Shown: positions 1-34,207 of the stretch, in pieces | How positions within the stretch are numbered: position 1 is the first letter of the stretch | Layout: every line of letters starts with the position of its first letter | Assembly (NCBI RefSeq): GCF_029227915.1 | Contig: NC_079875.1 | Coordinates: 3,288,001-3,348,000 of the forward strand | Reading direction: 5' to 3' | DNA: 60,000 nt | DNA from: Hydractinia symbiolongicarpus | Lineage: Eukaryota; Cnidaria; Hydrozoa; Anthoathecata; Hydractiniidae | The notes under the pieces: generated by a model | What the model was told of the DNA's origin: nothing | The model's input: only the letters and a program-made list of their open reading frames with translations | Databases searched by the model: none | Translations under genes and position numbers: made by a program

Positions 1-867
1 AACTTCTGGTAGGGAAACCGAGTTTAAGACAGGGGGCAGGAATAAGTCTAGATTGACGTACTCCGATAGCTTAATTTTATCAAGAACAGCCTTAGGAACA
101 GCAGGGAGGGATGGCAAAGGAAATTGCGCAGACAAAACACCAGAAGAAAAAGGAGCCTCATTGCGCTCAGTGACTATCAGTGGGGCATCCTCAGCCAGCG
201 CCGCCATATCCATGTCAACATGGGTAGAAACAGGGTCCAATGAACCGGCGGGCCGAAGGCGAGAGCGAGAAGACAACAAAGATGGCGCGGGTTGGCGCTG
301 CCCAGACGACGTGCCCTGTTGAATAAAATTTACGTGGTTTGCCTCTACTTGGCTGTTAATTTCTGTTCTCACAAAGTCGAATAAGTCCTTTTTTAAACTT
401 TCAAAATTGTCCTTTTTGAACGATAGGCGCTTTTTGGATGCTTTGGTCACTCTACTTGCTACGTTTTTGTGTAACTGACGTACTTCATTGCCAGAGGCAT
501 TGCTGCTTACGTCGGCGTCGTCGGATGACACGTTTGTTTCCCCATGACTTCCTGGGACACCACCGTCCTCAACTGGCGGGGTGGAGGACTCAAAATGGGC
601 CATTAAAAGTTGTATAATTTCTGAGATGGCTTTCCCTTTTGTATGTATGTTAAGCGAGTTTGCTAGGAGAAGTAGTGCTTCCCTCCCCATGGATGCCCAC
701 TGGTCAGCTGTGCGCATGTGAGGCTCTATGTCAAATAACAGTACATCAACAAATTCCTTACCGGACGACTGCTGGGACATCATGGATGAAGATCCCTGTG
801 CACTAGGTCTGCTGCAGCTTGATAATTTTGAGCCTTTTCTGATGACTTGTTTATTTTTAGGTGCCAT
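1..867 (-). CDS. Partial gag-like ORF of a retroelement (possibly DIRS/tyrosine-recombinase type), open at left edge
   Basis: An uninterrupted reading frame of 289 codons starts with ATG at 867 and runs off the left edge. The protein is rich in Ser, Lys and Pro and has no recognisable enzymatic domain. Near the edge it contains the segment KIKLSEYVNLDLFLPP (about positions 20-90 on the plus strand). This resembles the short conserved 'hydrophobic-GEYV-(D/N)-LLP' segment of ORF1/gag proteins in DIRS-like and other tyrosine-recombinase retroelements of aquatic animals; that comparison is from family knowledge, made by eye. The frame lies antisense in an SMC5 intron, upstream of the Walker A exon. 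A 27-base segment just 5' of the ATG recurs about 100 bp further upstream. It could also be an unrelated lineage-specific protein. The reading frame is certain; the family assignment is tentative. Confidence 0.45.
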   Translation of the reverse strand, partial: MAPKNKQVIRKGSKLSSCSRPSAQGSSSMMSQQSSGKEFVDVLLFDIEPHMRTADQWASMGREALLLLANSLNIHTKGKAISEIIQLLMAHFESSTPPVEDGGVPGSHGETNVSSDDADVSSNASGNEVRQLHKNVASRVTKASKKRLSFKKDNFESLKKDLFDFVRTEINSQVEANHVNFIQQGTSSGQRQPAPSLLSSRSRLRPAGSLDPVSTHVDMDMAALAEDAPLIVTERNEAPFSSGVLSAQFPLPSLPAVPKAVLDKIKLSEYVNLDLFLPPVLNSVSLPEV

Positions 868-873
868 TATTTT

Positions 874-998
874 TACAAAGCCAAACCCGAAATGGACAAT
901 GTAATCCTTAGCTCTGGTTAAATCTTTAGCTCTAAATCTTTAGCTCTAATCTTTAGCTCTAACTGGTTGTTTGCAGAGCCAAACTTGAAATGGGTAAT
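874..998. repeat. Short tandem and direct repeats upstream of the gag-like ORF
   Basis: A 14-base unit, AAATCTTTAGCTCT, is repeated perfectly at 920-933 and 934-947 and once more lacking one base at 948-960, with a diverged copy at 902-919. This block is flanked by an imperfect 25-27 bp direct repeat (876-900, and 974-998: AGCCAAAC, C/T-rich change, GAAATGG). It lies immediately 5' of the ATG of the antisense ORF, so it may be the leader or promoter of that element. Confidence 0.6.
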
Positions 999-1314
999 AT
1001 ACAGGTATTTATAGGCCTGTCCTAATAAGCGAGGCATCTTGAAGCTGGTAGGCGAGGCAAGTCTCCCATCCTGTATTGACCAATATTGTTTCAAGTAAAG
1101 TTTCCTTATATGTGATCCTAAGAACATTAGTAAGTACAAGGCAACCGAGACATTACTGCAGTCACCACAATTAACATGAGCTAAATGTTCATTTAGCTCC
1201 ATTTGTATAACATCTAAAAAATCCTTTTGGGAATGTTTTTTTTTATTTATTTATTTTAATTTTATTTTATTGATTTGAAGTTCTTACACATATAAAATCA
1301 AGCAAGGTGAATGA

Positions 1315-24168
<22,854 letters not shown>

Positions 24169-24477
24169 TGATGATGATAATGATGCACCAACTATTGTGT
24201 AACAACTGGATCTTAGAATATCTTCTGATGAGATATCAGACTGAAATGTTGTTGAATACGTGAGTACATTACCACATCCAATGAACGTAATTTATTGTAA
24301 CTTCAGTGAACATCTTGCACAGACCTTGAGGACTTGTATATAGACGGCTTGATGTTGAACTAACGCTGTTATTCTTGCTGACAATGATTTTTGTATGTTA
24401 GCAAATAATCCATGCTTTATTTCGTCTGTGTGATGTATGCTTTCCGTATGGTATTAACTTCGTAAACTGTTTGGTCG

Positions 24478-24483
24478 AATAAA
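24478..24483 (+). terminator. SMC5: Polyadenylation signal of SMC5 (AATAAA)
   Basis: A canonical AATAAA lies about 310 bp after the SMC5 stop codon, the first one downstream, and gives a 3' UTR of ordinary size. A short TGATGATGATAATGATG microsatellite directly follows the stop codon (24169-24185). Confidence 0.65.
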
Positions 24484-24489
24484 GAAAGG

Positions 24490-27400
24490 AACTTTCGCAA
24501 AAGGCTCGTTCGTAATTTTAGACCAATTTTTTATGAACTTTTTGTTACAAATGTTTAAAAATGATTTGTTTTTTTTATCATTAATATTTTTTAGTAACTA
24601 CACACGCTACTTCAAGACTTCCTTGAACAAATAATAACCAACTCCTCTGCCTATTGCAGAAGGTCATTCATGCGAAAGGGGCATTTTCTATGATTTTTTC
24701 TTTTGATTTTGCGATTTTTTGGAACCGTAAAAGTTTCTTCCTTTAAAGTACCTCTTTTTTGTATTAAATATTTTTCCACAATTCACTTCAAAACAAAGAT
24801 AGTAATTTGGACTGTTGCATGTAATAATTGGACGGTTGCATGTAATAATTGTGTGCCAAAATTTTAAACTCACTTTTTAAACTTTTATTTAAAGAGGATA
24901 GGGAAGGAAATTAGCAAAACCCTCGTACTTGAATCATTGTTATTTCAAACAAATTACTCTTATCTTGCGTTTTTAGTGTTTTTAGTGTTTTAGTTAATTT
25001 TTTGAGGATTAGAGACTGATTTAAGAACACCGTTATTTCGGATTAAAGGTAGGATAACGCCATTTTATTTTAAACCATTTTGTGTATATGTAAGGTTTAT
25101 GTAAATTTTTTGCCAAGATAAACTCGGATAAAAATGTTTATTTTTTTTATTTACTGTTTCTTTTAAAAAATTTTGGCAATGTTGCAAAGATACGTTGTGG
25201 AGTATTCTTTGCATGCCTCCAATTTATTGTGTGTGTTGTTTATTTTGTGGCTCAAGTCTGATTTCCACTGGTAACATAAACATCTCTGTGTGAAGATTGT
25301 CAACATAAATATGAGAACTCACACTGTGAATGACATAACAAAACTTTTTTTATTCTTATGCTTATGTCATGCTTATTTTACGTCAAAGTAGAACACAACA
25401 CCACAATTCAAAATGACCCCTAAACAGACTGCCTAATAAATCCAAAACCTATTTAGTTTTCCCATAACCCATCGCTCCGGAAAATAAAGCCAAGGTTCTC
25501 ACAAGCAAAATACCAAAGATTTCAAAATGTTTTAATCTGCGCAGCCATTATCAAAAACGTGTGTTCTGCTTCCCCTCACCTTCAACTGTCTTCTTTATCT
25601 GCAAAGTAAAACCCTCCGACGGATTCTCTACCCTTTTACCACTTCCATGGACCTTATTCTATAATAAATCTACGAACAAACTTACTGGTATAATAAACAC
25701 CCATATCCATTCCTCCCAACAACATTTCCTTCTGCACATTTTTATACTCGTGCAACCGGCCACTAATGAAAAGTCCTAAAGGCAAACTACGCCATTCGAG
25801 TGAGTGCTTCAAACATTGTTTAGTAACGAAAAAACGCTTCAAAACTTTGTTCAGTCATGGTTTACCTGAATCAGTTTATTATACAAATTGTTTATTTTCA
25901 AATAAATTTATTTACCCTTTAGTCCATATGGTTAAAAATATCAAGAAATTTGTTTTGTGTTGTATCTATTCTGTAGAGCTTGGAACACTGAAACACTGAC
26001 AATTTTAAGTTGCTCAATACTCGGAGAACTCGCCTATTTTGGCTTGAGGATGTCCCTGGTTGCTCACGTAAGTATACAACATACGACGTTCCCACCTTCG
26101 TCCAAGTTTTCTACCCTCAAGGTTATATTATCTTGAAACTTGCTCTAATGATAAGAGTTTCGTTCTCTGTAGCTTTAGAGTTCCAAATGTTAAAGGAATC
26201 TAGTAACGGTTTTTAGACTCTTTTCTGTCCGCCACAGTGGCGAAACACCGCGAAGAGGAAGAATGATTAAGGGGCGTTTGTCAGGATCCAGTTCTCAGCA
26301 ATTATTATTAAAAAATTATTCTTTATGGAGATTCTTGTCCCGGTAACCTACCTATTGTTTCATCGACAAGACAAGAATAAGTACCATGTGATGGCTGCAA
26401 TAATTTGACAAACGAAGTAATTACGCAATTTTATAATAGAACTCTGTCGCAATAAAATTCTCTTAACGGGTATTACATACAGTATACTATCTATAACTCG
26501 ACTTTCTCTTACTCTAACCTCTTCTTAACTTGAACACTTCTGCTGACATATTCAAAATTCCTAATAAACTCTCATAACTGACTTTCTATTATTTTAACCT
26601 ACATAACTCGAACACTTCCTTAATTTGAATAATTATTTTATCTCGTAAGCATTTTTTCCATCCATCATCCATTTTTCCGTAAATACATCGAACGAGGCAA
26701 TTAACGTAATTTAAATGATATGAAAGATTCAAATGGCAATCAAAAAAGATCTCAAACATTGTAGTAGCTTAAGCTTCACAACACTTACAATCCTACAATC
26801 ATGCGCAATAGCATCTGAAAATAGCCATTTAGGGACTAAATTTGTACGCAATTTGCGTGCTCGGTTACACGGCACATTAGTGCCAGCCATTATTAGTGCC
26901 AGCCATAATGTTCAAAAAATGTGCAGCAACTCCCACCCTTCTCACAAGTGCATTAACAAACAGAGATATAATAAGTTAAAAAGAAAACCTGTCCACAAAC
27001 CATATTACAACAGAGTAATTGCCTCAACTTTAAACTTAGAATTTCTGTATGTTTTCTTTCTGAAAAAATGGGTAAATGAAACCAACGTCATTTGGCTACG
27101 AGGTACCGAAGATCTATAAGAGATACCGTTTTGAAATTTCACTCACTGATTATATTATTTCTAAACTTTGAGAAGATGTATATATATTAACTTCATTTTT
27201 TATTCTTACTGACAGTTCCACAACATAAAATTTTGGAGTCTTTCAAGATGAAATATTCCACACGCAAAAATCGTGATAAATTAAAATAATATTCGCGATA
27301 TTTGCACTTAGTTAAGTTGAATTGGCAAAGTTCTGTTCTTACATTATTGTTATAAGGTGACATTCGTTAATAATTATTTCTGTATCAATACTCTTCAATA

Positions 27401-28530
27401 CCAATAAATAAGAGGAGTAATAAGGAGTGATACTGGATGAAAAATTCCAATTTCCCTAAATTTTTATTCCGTATATTACTTTACCCCACTTGCGATAAAG
27501 TCCTTTATGTATTGTCAAATATTGTATGTATTGAAAATATTTATTATTATCCAACGAATGGATGTTCTACCACATCTATAGATAAAATTTGATATTGTGA
27601 ACACTGACCTTAGTAGAGAATATTGATAGAGAAAATTAGGTCAGATATGACATTTGCATTTTTGCATTTATGTATTTACTTATTTACGAAGTTGCATAAC
27701 TAAACACCGCGTTATTATTGTGCCGTTTGAAGTTAAGAAAATAAATAAAGTTATTTTTTACATAAGCACGCGAAATAAAAAGTATTCATAAAAAATAGTT
27801 TCCCGTGCATGTTTGAGTTATAGAGAGTCTATTGTATTGTCATGTTTGTATGTATGTACAAAACAGACATATTGTACATATTTACATATGACAGTGTTTC
27901 TATATATATATTGTGTTTTTTGTGCTTTGTTTACAAATGACAGTTTTGTTTACGCACTTACTTTTTATCAATTTATTTTAGGATGTTTAACAAAATCGAT
28001 TTTCAAAACCTATTAAGTAAAATAAACAGTTCACAGCATGTAATGTGTAAAAAGCATTCATGTTAATCCAACTTGTTTAAACATGCATTCTAGTAACATA
28101 TAATTTGAAGCTGAGGGCAGTTGTTGGTAAAAGTACGTAAGAGAATGCTGTGAAATATTGTGTCTTACGGTTAGGTTTGCAAGCGTTATATTCCATAGCG
28201 TGTCACAGGTAAAAAACGTAGCAAGAATAAACATTATGTTTAAATAATTCGCTATGAGTTAAAAACGAGAAATATAAGTTTACATAATCTCTTTATATAT
28301 GTATCGTCTTCCCAACTACTGGAAGCTTTTCCAATAATATAGACAATTCTAGAATATATTATATTCTTATTTACAATGAACTTAAAAATACCGTGTGAAT
28401 AATGGTTCAGTTAAGTTGAACTCTCATACAATCAATTTCACATTCAGCTTATGATCTTAAGGATTCTTTAAAAAGTTTGACTAATCAATTTGTAAGTATA
28501 ATAAAGTTTGGAAGCAAAATAAAGATATTA
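24490..28530. other. Intergenic region without a recognisable gene
   Basis: The stretch is AT-rich with in-frame stops in all frames at normal density. The longest open frame (26733-27119, 128 codons) has no recognisable motif and no supporting splice or start context. A doublet of the form TGGAC(G/T)GTTGCATGTAATAATTG occurs at 24810-24850. I see no RNA gene or mobile element that can be supported. Confidence 0.6.
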
Positions 28531-28666
28531 TTTTGACATTGTGACAAAATATATTACAATGTATTTGGCTACTACTTGTCACCAATTTCACTCTTCTAAC
28601 ACCCATTTTTATTTTGACGAACAAGGTTTATTAAATTTGCCATCTGTTAATTTAATTTCAGTAATA

Positions 28667-29545
28667 ATGATTGCAACAAAGCCTTGCAGTGACGAGTTTC
28701 CCAAGGTTAAAGACCAACAAATTGTAACAGATGGAGTCAATTTTATGACAGTTGGTAGCTACTTACCGCCCACCTATTTGGAACGAATACGTAATATGGA
28801 ATTGAAAGAAACAGACATCTTATTAGCCACATTTCCTAGATCAGGAACAACAATAACACAGAGATTGTTGTTGGTAATGATGTATGGAGGTGATCAAGTG
28901 CTTAACAATGGTAAGGAAAAAATGGACGAGATATCTCCTTTCATAGAAATAAGAAAAAACAAATCAGGCTACGTTGGCTACGATATTGCAATGTCTTTAC
29001 AGGAGGCTCCTCAACGTATTTTAAAAACACATTTGCCAGTTTGGCTAGCACCAAAATCGAGAAAGGCAAAAAAGGTTGTTGTAGCACGAGACGTGAAAGA
29101 TGCATTGGTATCTTTTTATTACTTATATAGGAATGATTCCTCAAACCCAAAAGAGATATACAACACACTTGAGTTTGAAACATTTTTCAAAATGTTTGTA
29201 TCGGGTTCTACCCTTTATGGAGATTGGTATCAATGGTATAGAGGTTGGTTAGATGCTTTTGATGGAAATACTCTTTTGTTACATTATGAAGATTTCATTA
29301 GAAATTTTGAGGAGACAGTTACAAAGCTTGCGAAATTTGTTGATGTAGAAATGACGTCTGAATTGATGTCTACATTAAAAGAAGCAGCTAATTTCCAAAG
29401 CATGAAAAAGGTTTGGGATATTCCATCAATTAAAGATTTTGTTCGTAAAGGCGTAATTGGTGACCATCAGAATTATTTGGATGAAGAAAAAATCAATTTC
29501 TTAGATGATAAATGCCGGGAAATTGTTCCTGAACTTTTGAAATGA
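28667..29545 (+). CDS. Cytosolic sulfotransferase (SULT family)
   Basis: The protein transfers sulfate from PAPS to small hydroxylated or amine acceptors in the cytosol. I chose ATG 28667, giving 292 residues, the usual SULT length. The open frame continues upstream, but a good splice acceptor (TTTAATTTCAG, ending 28661) just before this ATG suggests a 5'-UTR intron, and the upstream 42 codons look like noncoding DNA. Visible motifs: 5'-phosphosulfate loop TFPRSGTT (55-62), catalytic His in KTHLP (120-124), 3'-phosphate-binding RDVKDALVSFYY (141-152, Arg141 and Ser149), and the C-terminal RKGVIGDHQN loop (260-269). The loop has Arg58 where most SULTs have Lys, and Ile where they have Trp. The acceptor substrate cannot be told from sequence. 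No signal peptide or membrane segment was seen. Confidence 0.93.
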   Translation: MIATKPCSDEFPKVKDQQIVTDGVNFMTVGSYLPPTYLERIRNMELKETDILLATFPRSGTTITQRLLLVMMYGGDQVLNNGKEKMDEISPFIEIRKNKSGYVGYDIAMSLQEAPQRILKTHLPVWLAPKSRKAKKVVVARDVKDALVSFYYLYRNDSSNPKEIYNTLEFETFFKMFVSGSTLYGDWYQWYRGWLDAFDGNTLLLHYEDFIRNFEETVTKLAKFVDVEMTSELMSTLKEAANFQSMKKVWDIPSIKDFVRKGVIGDHQNYLDEEKINFLDDKCREIVPELLK

Positions 29546-32070
29546 TTTATTAATGTTTCTTTTTCATTAATAGTGTTTTCCACAGAATTTATACTGATTT
29601 TTTATTATTGTAATAATGCGTTTTAAGCAGGTTGTAAATTGTTTCAACCTGAGACTTTTATTCATAATACCGTAAATAATCTTTTGGACAAAGAAATTGA
29701 AAAATAACACGCAAATTTGTTATTAAAAAAAACAGAATTGATCAAGTATTATTAAATCTCTTTGCTATTTTTTATTTTAAAGTCAATATATATTTTGAAA
29801 AGTAAGACCTTTTTGGCTGACGCCATCATCAGTACTATATAAAATTTAAAATTAGCAAGTTTGCTCTGTTTTATATACAAAGTTAATACATTATAAAACA
29901 ACCTAATAGATGAAATAAAAGTAATTGAGTGTGATAAAAGAAATAATTAAAATAAAATTTAGGTTACCAAGCATAGTAATTATAGTTGTATACATAGGGC
30001 GAGTTTCAGTTTGAAAATAGATTTTGTTTTTATATATTTTGAAACAAATTTACCTGATATATCATTTAACGTGACATTTGAGAAGTAAATGTAAAATTAA
30101 AATAAAGAACTGTTACTTCGTCGGAGAAAAGCGGAAACATTCATAATGTCGAACGCCATAACCTTAATATTCAGTTAATAATGGCTTATCAGTGGTCAGT
30201 GCTAAAAATACACACAGAGTTGCGTGATTAAAAATGAGCAATTAATATGCCACGATACTTTAGCTAAAATGATTGAATATACTTCCGCTAGAGGTAGTAG
30301 TATGTACGAATACATCCAATTTTAATTTTGGGCATGCTTCTCATATTTTTAATTTTTTTTTTCTCTAAGATATAATTCTGGTGTGAAAGATGCACAGCAA
30401 GGTCTGCAGTAAAATCCTTAAAAAACATACTTTGAGTTTGACAAAAGGTAACAAATTCCAAACTTTGAGCTTACAATTGGTTATTTAGGGCAAACCAAGG
30501 CTACTACTATTCATTCTAAGATTTATTGAACATATTATGACCGGGGAAGTGTGCATTCGACCCCCCTCACCCCCTCCATCTCTCCTTTCTTTAGCTCTAG
30601 AAAAAACTCTGCTTAACGTTTGACAGCTAAATAGAAATTATTATACATATTTTCTGTTTTTTACATAATTCGCATAAAAGGCGCCAAAAATCACCTGGTA
30701 ATATTCACCTATATATTTACAGAATGATACCCTTTGATGAAATAATTTGTGTGGTGAAGTTCTAAGGATAATCCTAACGAAAGATATCATCTTTCCTGGT
30801 TATAGGGATTTTAGAGAAATTTAAGGGGTGGTTTTGAGTAATGGCCAATAGTTAAGGCTCTAAGGGGTATGGGAACTATGAATTTGGCATGCAGGTATCC
30901 AGATAAATATAAGGCTAAGAGTAAAATGATTCTTCCAACGTTCATATTTATTTTCAACTCGCAAAGGAAATTTTCCCTACCTATATTTAAAAACACTTTT
31001 TTCACTGTACATAGAAAATAAGCACTAGCAAAGAGCTCAATTGAAGAAGTCATCTTCCTTGCGTCCAAACACTGCGTAAATCAAATACTAGAGGTTTAAG
31101 TTAGTTCAAGCAGATTAACAGGTTGTTTTTTATTTCACGCATAGCGCGTACATTCCGCGTGTTTTGAATTTAACGGCTTAAACTCACTTTAAAAAGCTAA
31201 AAACTCACACACATGTCAAAAACATTTTGTGTAGTGAGTTTAATTTTCAAAGACAACGACAATTCTTCAAGTAACAAAAATAACAGGCAACACCAAAATC
31301 TTCCACAAGACAATTGTAAATATTACAAACATTTATCGGTAATAATGGAACTCGTTATCGTAAAAAAATTGTTTAAAGCTCCGAGACCCAGTATTTGTCT
31401 GAAACTCAATCTAACCCAGAGTCCTGGTTTTACTCTATTTTGGTATTAGCTAATATTCCGCTAGTGTGAGATGCATAGTGAACAATTAAAATCGTATACG
31501 CAAACTCACTAAAAAGCCTAGTGCGAGCCAAACAATTACAAGTTGACGCAAGCCCGTAGTAAAAATATTGTTTCCTGATAATGCACATTTACACAAACAA
31601 TGTCAGACATAACAGTTTTCTACGGCGCAGGTAAATTTTTTATTAACAGACTATGAGACTAACTTACTTTCTCATAATAATTAATCGAGGGACGACTCAT
31701 TCTTGGCAGAATTAAGGATCTAAAAAAATTTGCTTTGCTGTTGCGTTTACATGCTTTATTAAATTGAATATTTTTGCGGAGAGAAGCGGAGTGCGCGCCA
31801 GCGCACGGAGCGTAGCGGAGCCCATTTCCTCATTAAATAAGCCAAATATAAGGGACGGAGGAGAGTGTATAGGATTTCCGCACGTATACATCAAAATTTA
31901 AATTTTCGTAGGACGTTTTTCGACTGGGTTGCCCAGTAGCTTACTGTGGTCATTTTTCCCGTAAATTTATGATTCAGCGAGACAACATCAAAGGCACGGT
32001 GATGGAGTGCTTTTGTTACTTTTAAAGATGGCCTAACGGGGATTTCCAGTTCAGATTAAGGTACCTTTAG
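29546..32070. other. Intergenic region with a short GC-rich patch
   Basis: No supported coding exon was found. A GC-rich patch at 31778-31815 stands out in AT-rich DNA, with GTGCGCGCCAGCGCAC (an imperfect palindrome) followed by GGAGCGTAGCGGAGCCC. A homopolymer-rich CCCCCCTCACCCCCTCC tract lies at 30560-30580. Neither resembles a known RNA gene. Confidence 0.5.
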
Positions 32071-32071
32071 C

Positions 32072-32107
32072 CACGTGATATTTAGTCACTTTGACTAATA
32101 TCACGTG
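32072..32107. promoter_or_regulatory. Inverted repeat with two CACGTG E-boxes
   Basis: CACGTGATATTTAGTCA (32072-32088) and TGACTAATATCACGTG (32092-32107) form a hairpin with one unpaired base, so that two CACGTG boxes (bHLH-type binding sites) face each other 24 bp apart. About 90 bp downstream is a purine-rich stretch ending AAAATGAAGAAAGG before GTATGT, which could be a short first exon and donor. No downstream exon was found, so a promoter role is only inferred. Confidence 0.3.
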
Positions 32108-32149
32108 ACTTTTTCTCGGATAACATAGCGCCTCAAACTCAAACTTCCG

Positions 32150-32850
32150 TTAATCTAAGCTAGCTATATCGCAGCCGAAGGAGGAAGGGCTTGTTCAAGA
32201 AAATGAAGAAAGGGTATGTTTAGCTCGCTTGTATATCACTATTTTTTACATGTAATGAACCCATTCTTATTCTCACTCACACCAAAAGCTAGCTAGCTTA
32301 AAACTGCAGATTTAGATAGAATAATAATAGAACTTAGATAGCATTTAGCTACCTAGCTACTGTAAGAGTTAGCTAGCATAAAAACAAACAAATAATGCAA
32401 TATAGCTAGCATAAAACTAGCTACAAAGCTTGCAGAAAATTAACTACTTAGCTGGGATAGAACTACCCTTGTAGCTAGCAATAAATTGCTATTTTTGCTG
32501 GCATAAAATCAGCAACATAGCTAGCATAGAAAAATTGTTTGAGACTGATTTTCTACCTATCCCTCTATCTAGCTAGCTATTATACATAGCTATATACTGC
32601 ACAGTGAGTGAGATAATTCTACTCTGTAGGAATGTCCCATCATACAGCTTGTTCTAGCTACAATCGTCCACAAAATGGCAAAACATAGCCAGCTAGATAT
32701 TTTGCAGATAGTAAATGTTTATATATATACAGGTATGTCACGTGTAATTGTTTATGTTGCTTAGCCACAAATGGGCAGTTCTTAACATTAAGGGGGAATA
32801 GAGAGCTATATTTTCGTGGACGGTTGTAGCTAGCTATATATATTGTACAC
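32150..32850. repeat. AGCTAGC-rich low-complexity tract
   Basis: GCTAGC or AGCTAGCT recurs more than ten times in 700 bp, including three copies of TAGCTAGCATA(A/G)AA (near 32370, 32405 and 32520), with AT-rich spacers. A (TA)n run follows at 32930-32949. No coding potential was seen. Confidence 0.6.
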
Positions 32851-33514
32851 ACGTCAGGAAATAAACTTTTTTAACCCTGCCGCTGAGCATACATCAGTGC
32901 GGCTTAAGTTGCAAAAGCGAAAATTATTTCAATATATATATATATATATCGGGATATTTTTACAACATCAACATTTGTTATTACTGAGGCTTTTTAAATT
33001 CTGAATAGCGGTTCTCGTTCAATCGTCGACATGTATTGAAAATCTGCAAATGTATTCATTATTTCTTTTTCACGATATGTATATGTTTTTTTCAGTTTTG
33101 GATAAGAGCTTTTTATCCTACCGTCATGAAAACTTGTTTGCAAAATAAACATATACTGCTGTTTGATTTTTAGCTGGACATGATAACAACAGGCTGTTTT
33201 CGCTGTGTTTTTTTAAACCGAAGTTGCAAGAAAGTTTTTTGGGAAAATGTGTTACGCCTATCAGATGTCACAATTAATTTTTGATCTTTCACAGAAACTT
33301 TTCCCATAAAATATTGCAGTTTTTTTTTGCTTTAAGAGGGTAAAAACAGGTTATAAACTGTATTTTTATTTTTAAATGTTACAAAATTTTCCACAAAGTA
33401 AAATTGTTTTAGGTGCGTAGGATTACAACAGCTTGTTAACTGTCTGTTTGTTTGAACCGAAGTTAGGATATATAAGATGCACATGTAAAGTTTTTCATAT
33501 ATATATATATTCAT

Positions 33515-33583
33515 GCCCTGTTGGTCTAATGGCTATGACACTCATGCAAATGAGAGATCCAGGTTCAAATCCTGGACAGGGCT
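33515..33583 (+). tRNA. tRNA-like gene with aberrant anticodon arm (pseudogene or tRNA-derived repeat)
   Basis: The 69-base sequence has a perfect 7-bp acceptor stem (GCCCTGT with ACAGGGC), a perfect 5-bp T stem CCAGG/CCTGG around TTCAAAT, and a weak 3-bp D stem (GTC/GAC). A-box (TTGGTCTAATGG) and B-box (GGTTCAAATCC) sequences are good. The anticodon arm cannot form the normal 5-bp stem with a 7-base loop. The best fold is CTCAT/ATGAG around only four bases (GCAA), so no anticodon can be assigned. It resembles the architecture of animal tRNAs with about three bases lost from the loop. I read it as a recent tRNA pseudogene or a tRNA-derived repeat head. Confidence 0.55.
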
Positions 33584-33739
33584 AGGAAAAATATAATTAT
33601 CTTGCATCTACAACAAGCAGGTATTCATAAGTATATGATATTAGCTATATTGAGTATAATAGGTAATCTTTTGAGTTGTACTTAATGCCTTTGCCTTGGC
33701 AACCTCTCCGCAACACTTTCTATACTAGTTTCTCAATCG

Positions 33740-33792
33740 TGTTACTTGTTGGCATGGCTTGCAGTTGTAACTTTAACGAATGACAATCAGCG
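33740..33792 (+). pseudogene. Decayed partial copy of the signal-peptide exon and intron of the gene at 34208
   Basis: GTGTTACTTGTTGGCATGGCTTGCAGTTG (about 33739-33767) matches the signal-peptide exon sequence at 34219-34247. TAACTTTAACGAATGACAATCAG follows directly and matches intron sequence near 34298-34320. About 50 bp, including the splice donor, are missing between them, and the start codon is not present. It is therefore a broken duplicate of the first exon of the downstream secreted-protein gene. Confidence 0.5.
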
Positions 33793-34207
33793 TGAATATA
33801 TTACATGCTGTGCCAATTTACATGCTAATTCTTAAGTGTAATTTCGTGATGATTCATAAGGTGGAAAAGCATCTGAAAAAAGTTCCGCTTTGCAGGTGCA
33901 TTGCTATTTTTACATGCATGACGTAAAAATCAGGTAAACCGAAACCAAAATTAAAAAGATAAGTGCAATGTCATCGTATAAATAGAGTTTCTTCCAAACG
34001 GTTAGGGAAAGAAAAGAAAACGATAAATTGCGATACTGGTATTTTACAGAAAGTAATAAAGGGCTTATTCGTTTATTTATCTATTTATATAATATCTATT
34101 TACTATATTATTGAGGGCCTTGTGCTCTTAATATATGCATTCGAAATGTGACAGTGCCAGCTTAAACAAATTTTATTTAATATTTTTCCTTAAGAAAAAT
34201 TATCAAA

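Noticed and set aside
26733-27119. 128-codon open frame on the + strand
   Set aside because: No recognisable motif, no splice or start context, composition like the surrounding noncoding DNA.
31778-31815. GC-rich patch as a structural RNA
   Set aside because: The palindrome is short and imperfect and does not match any RNA family I know.
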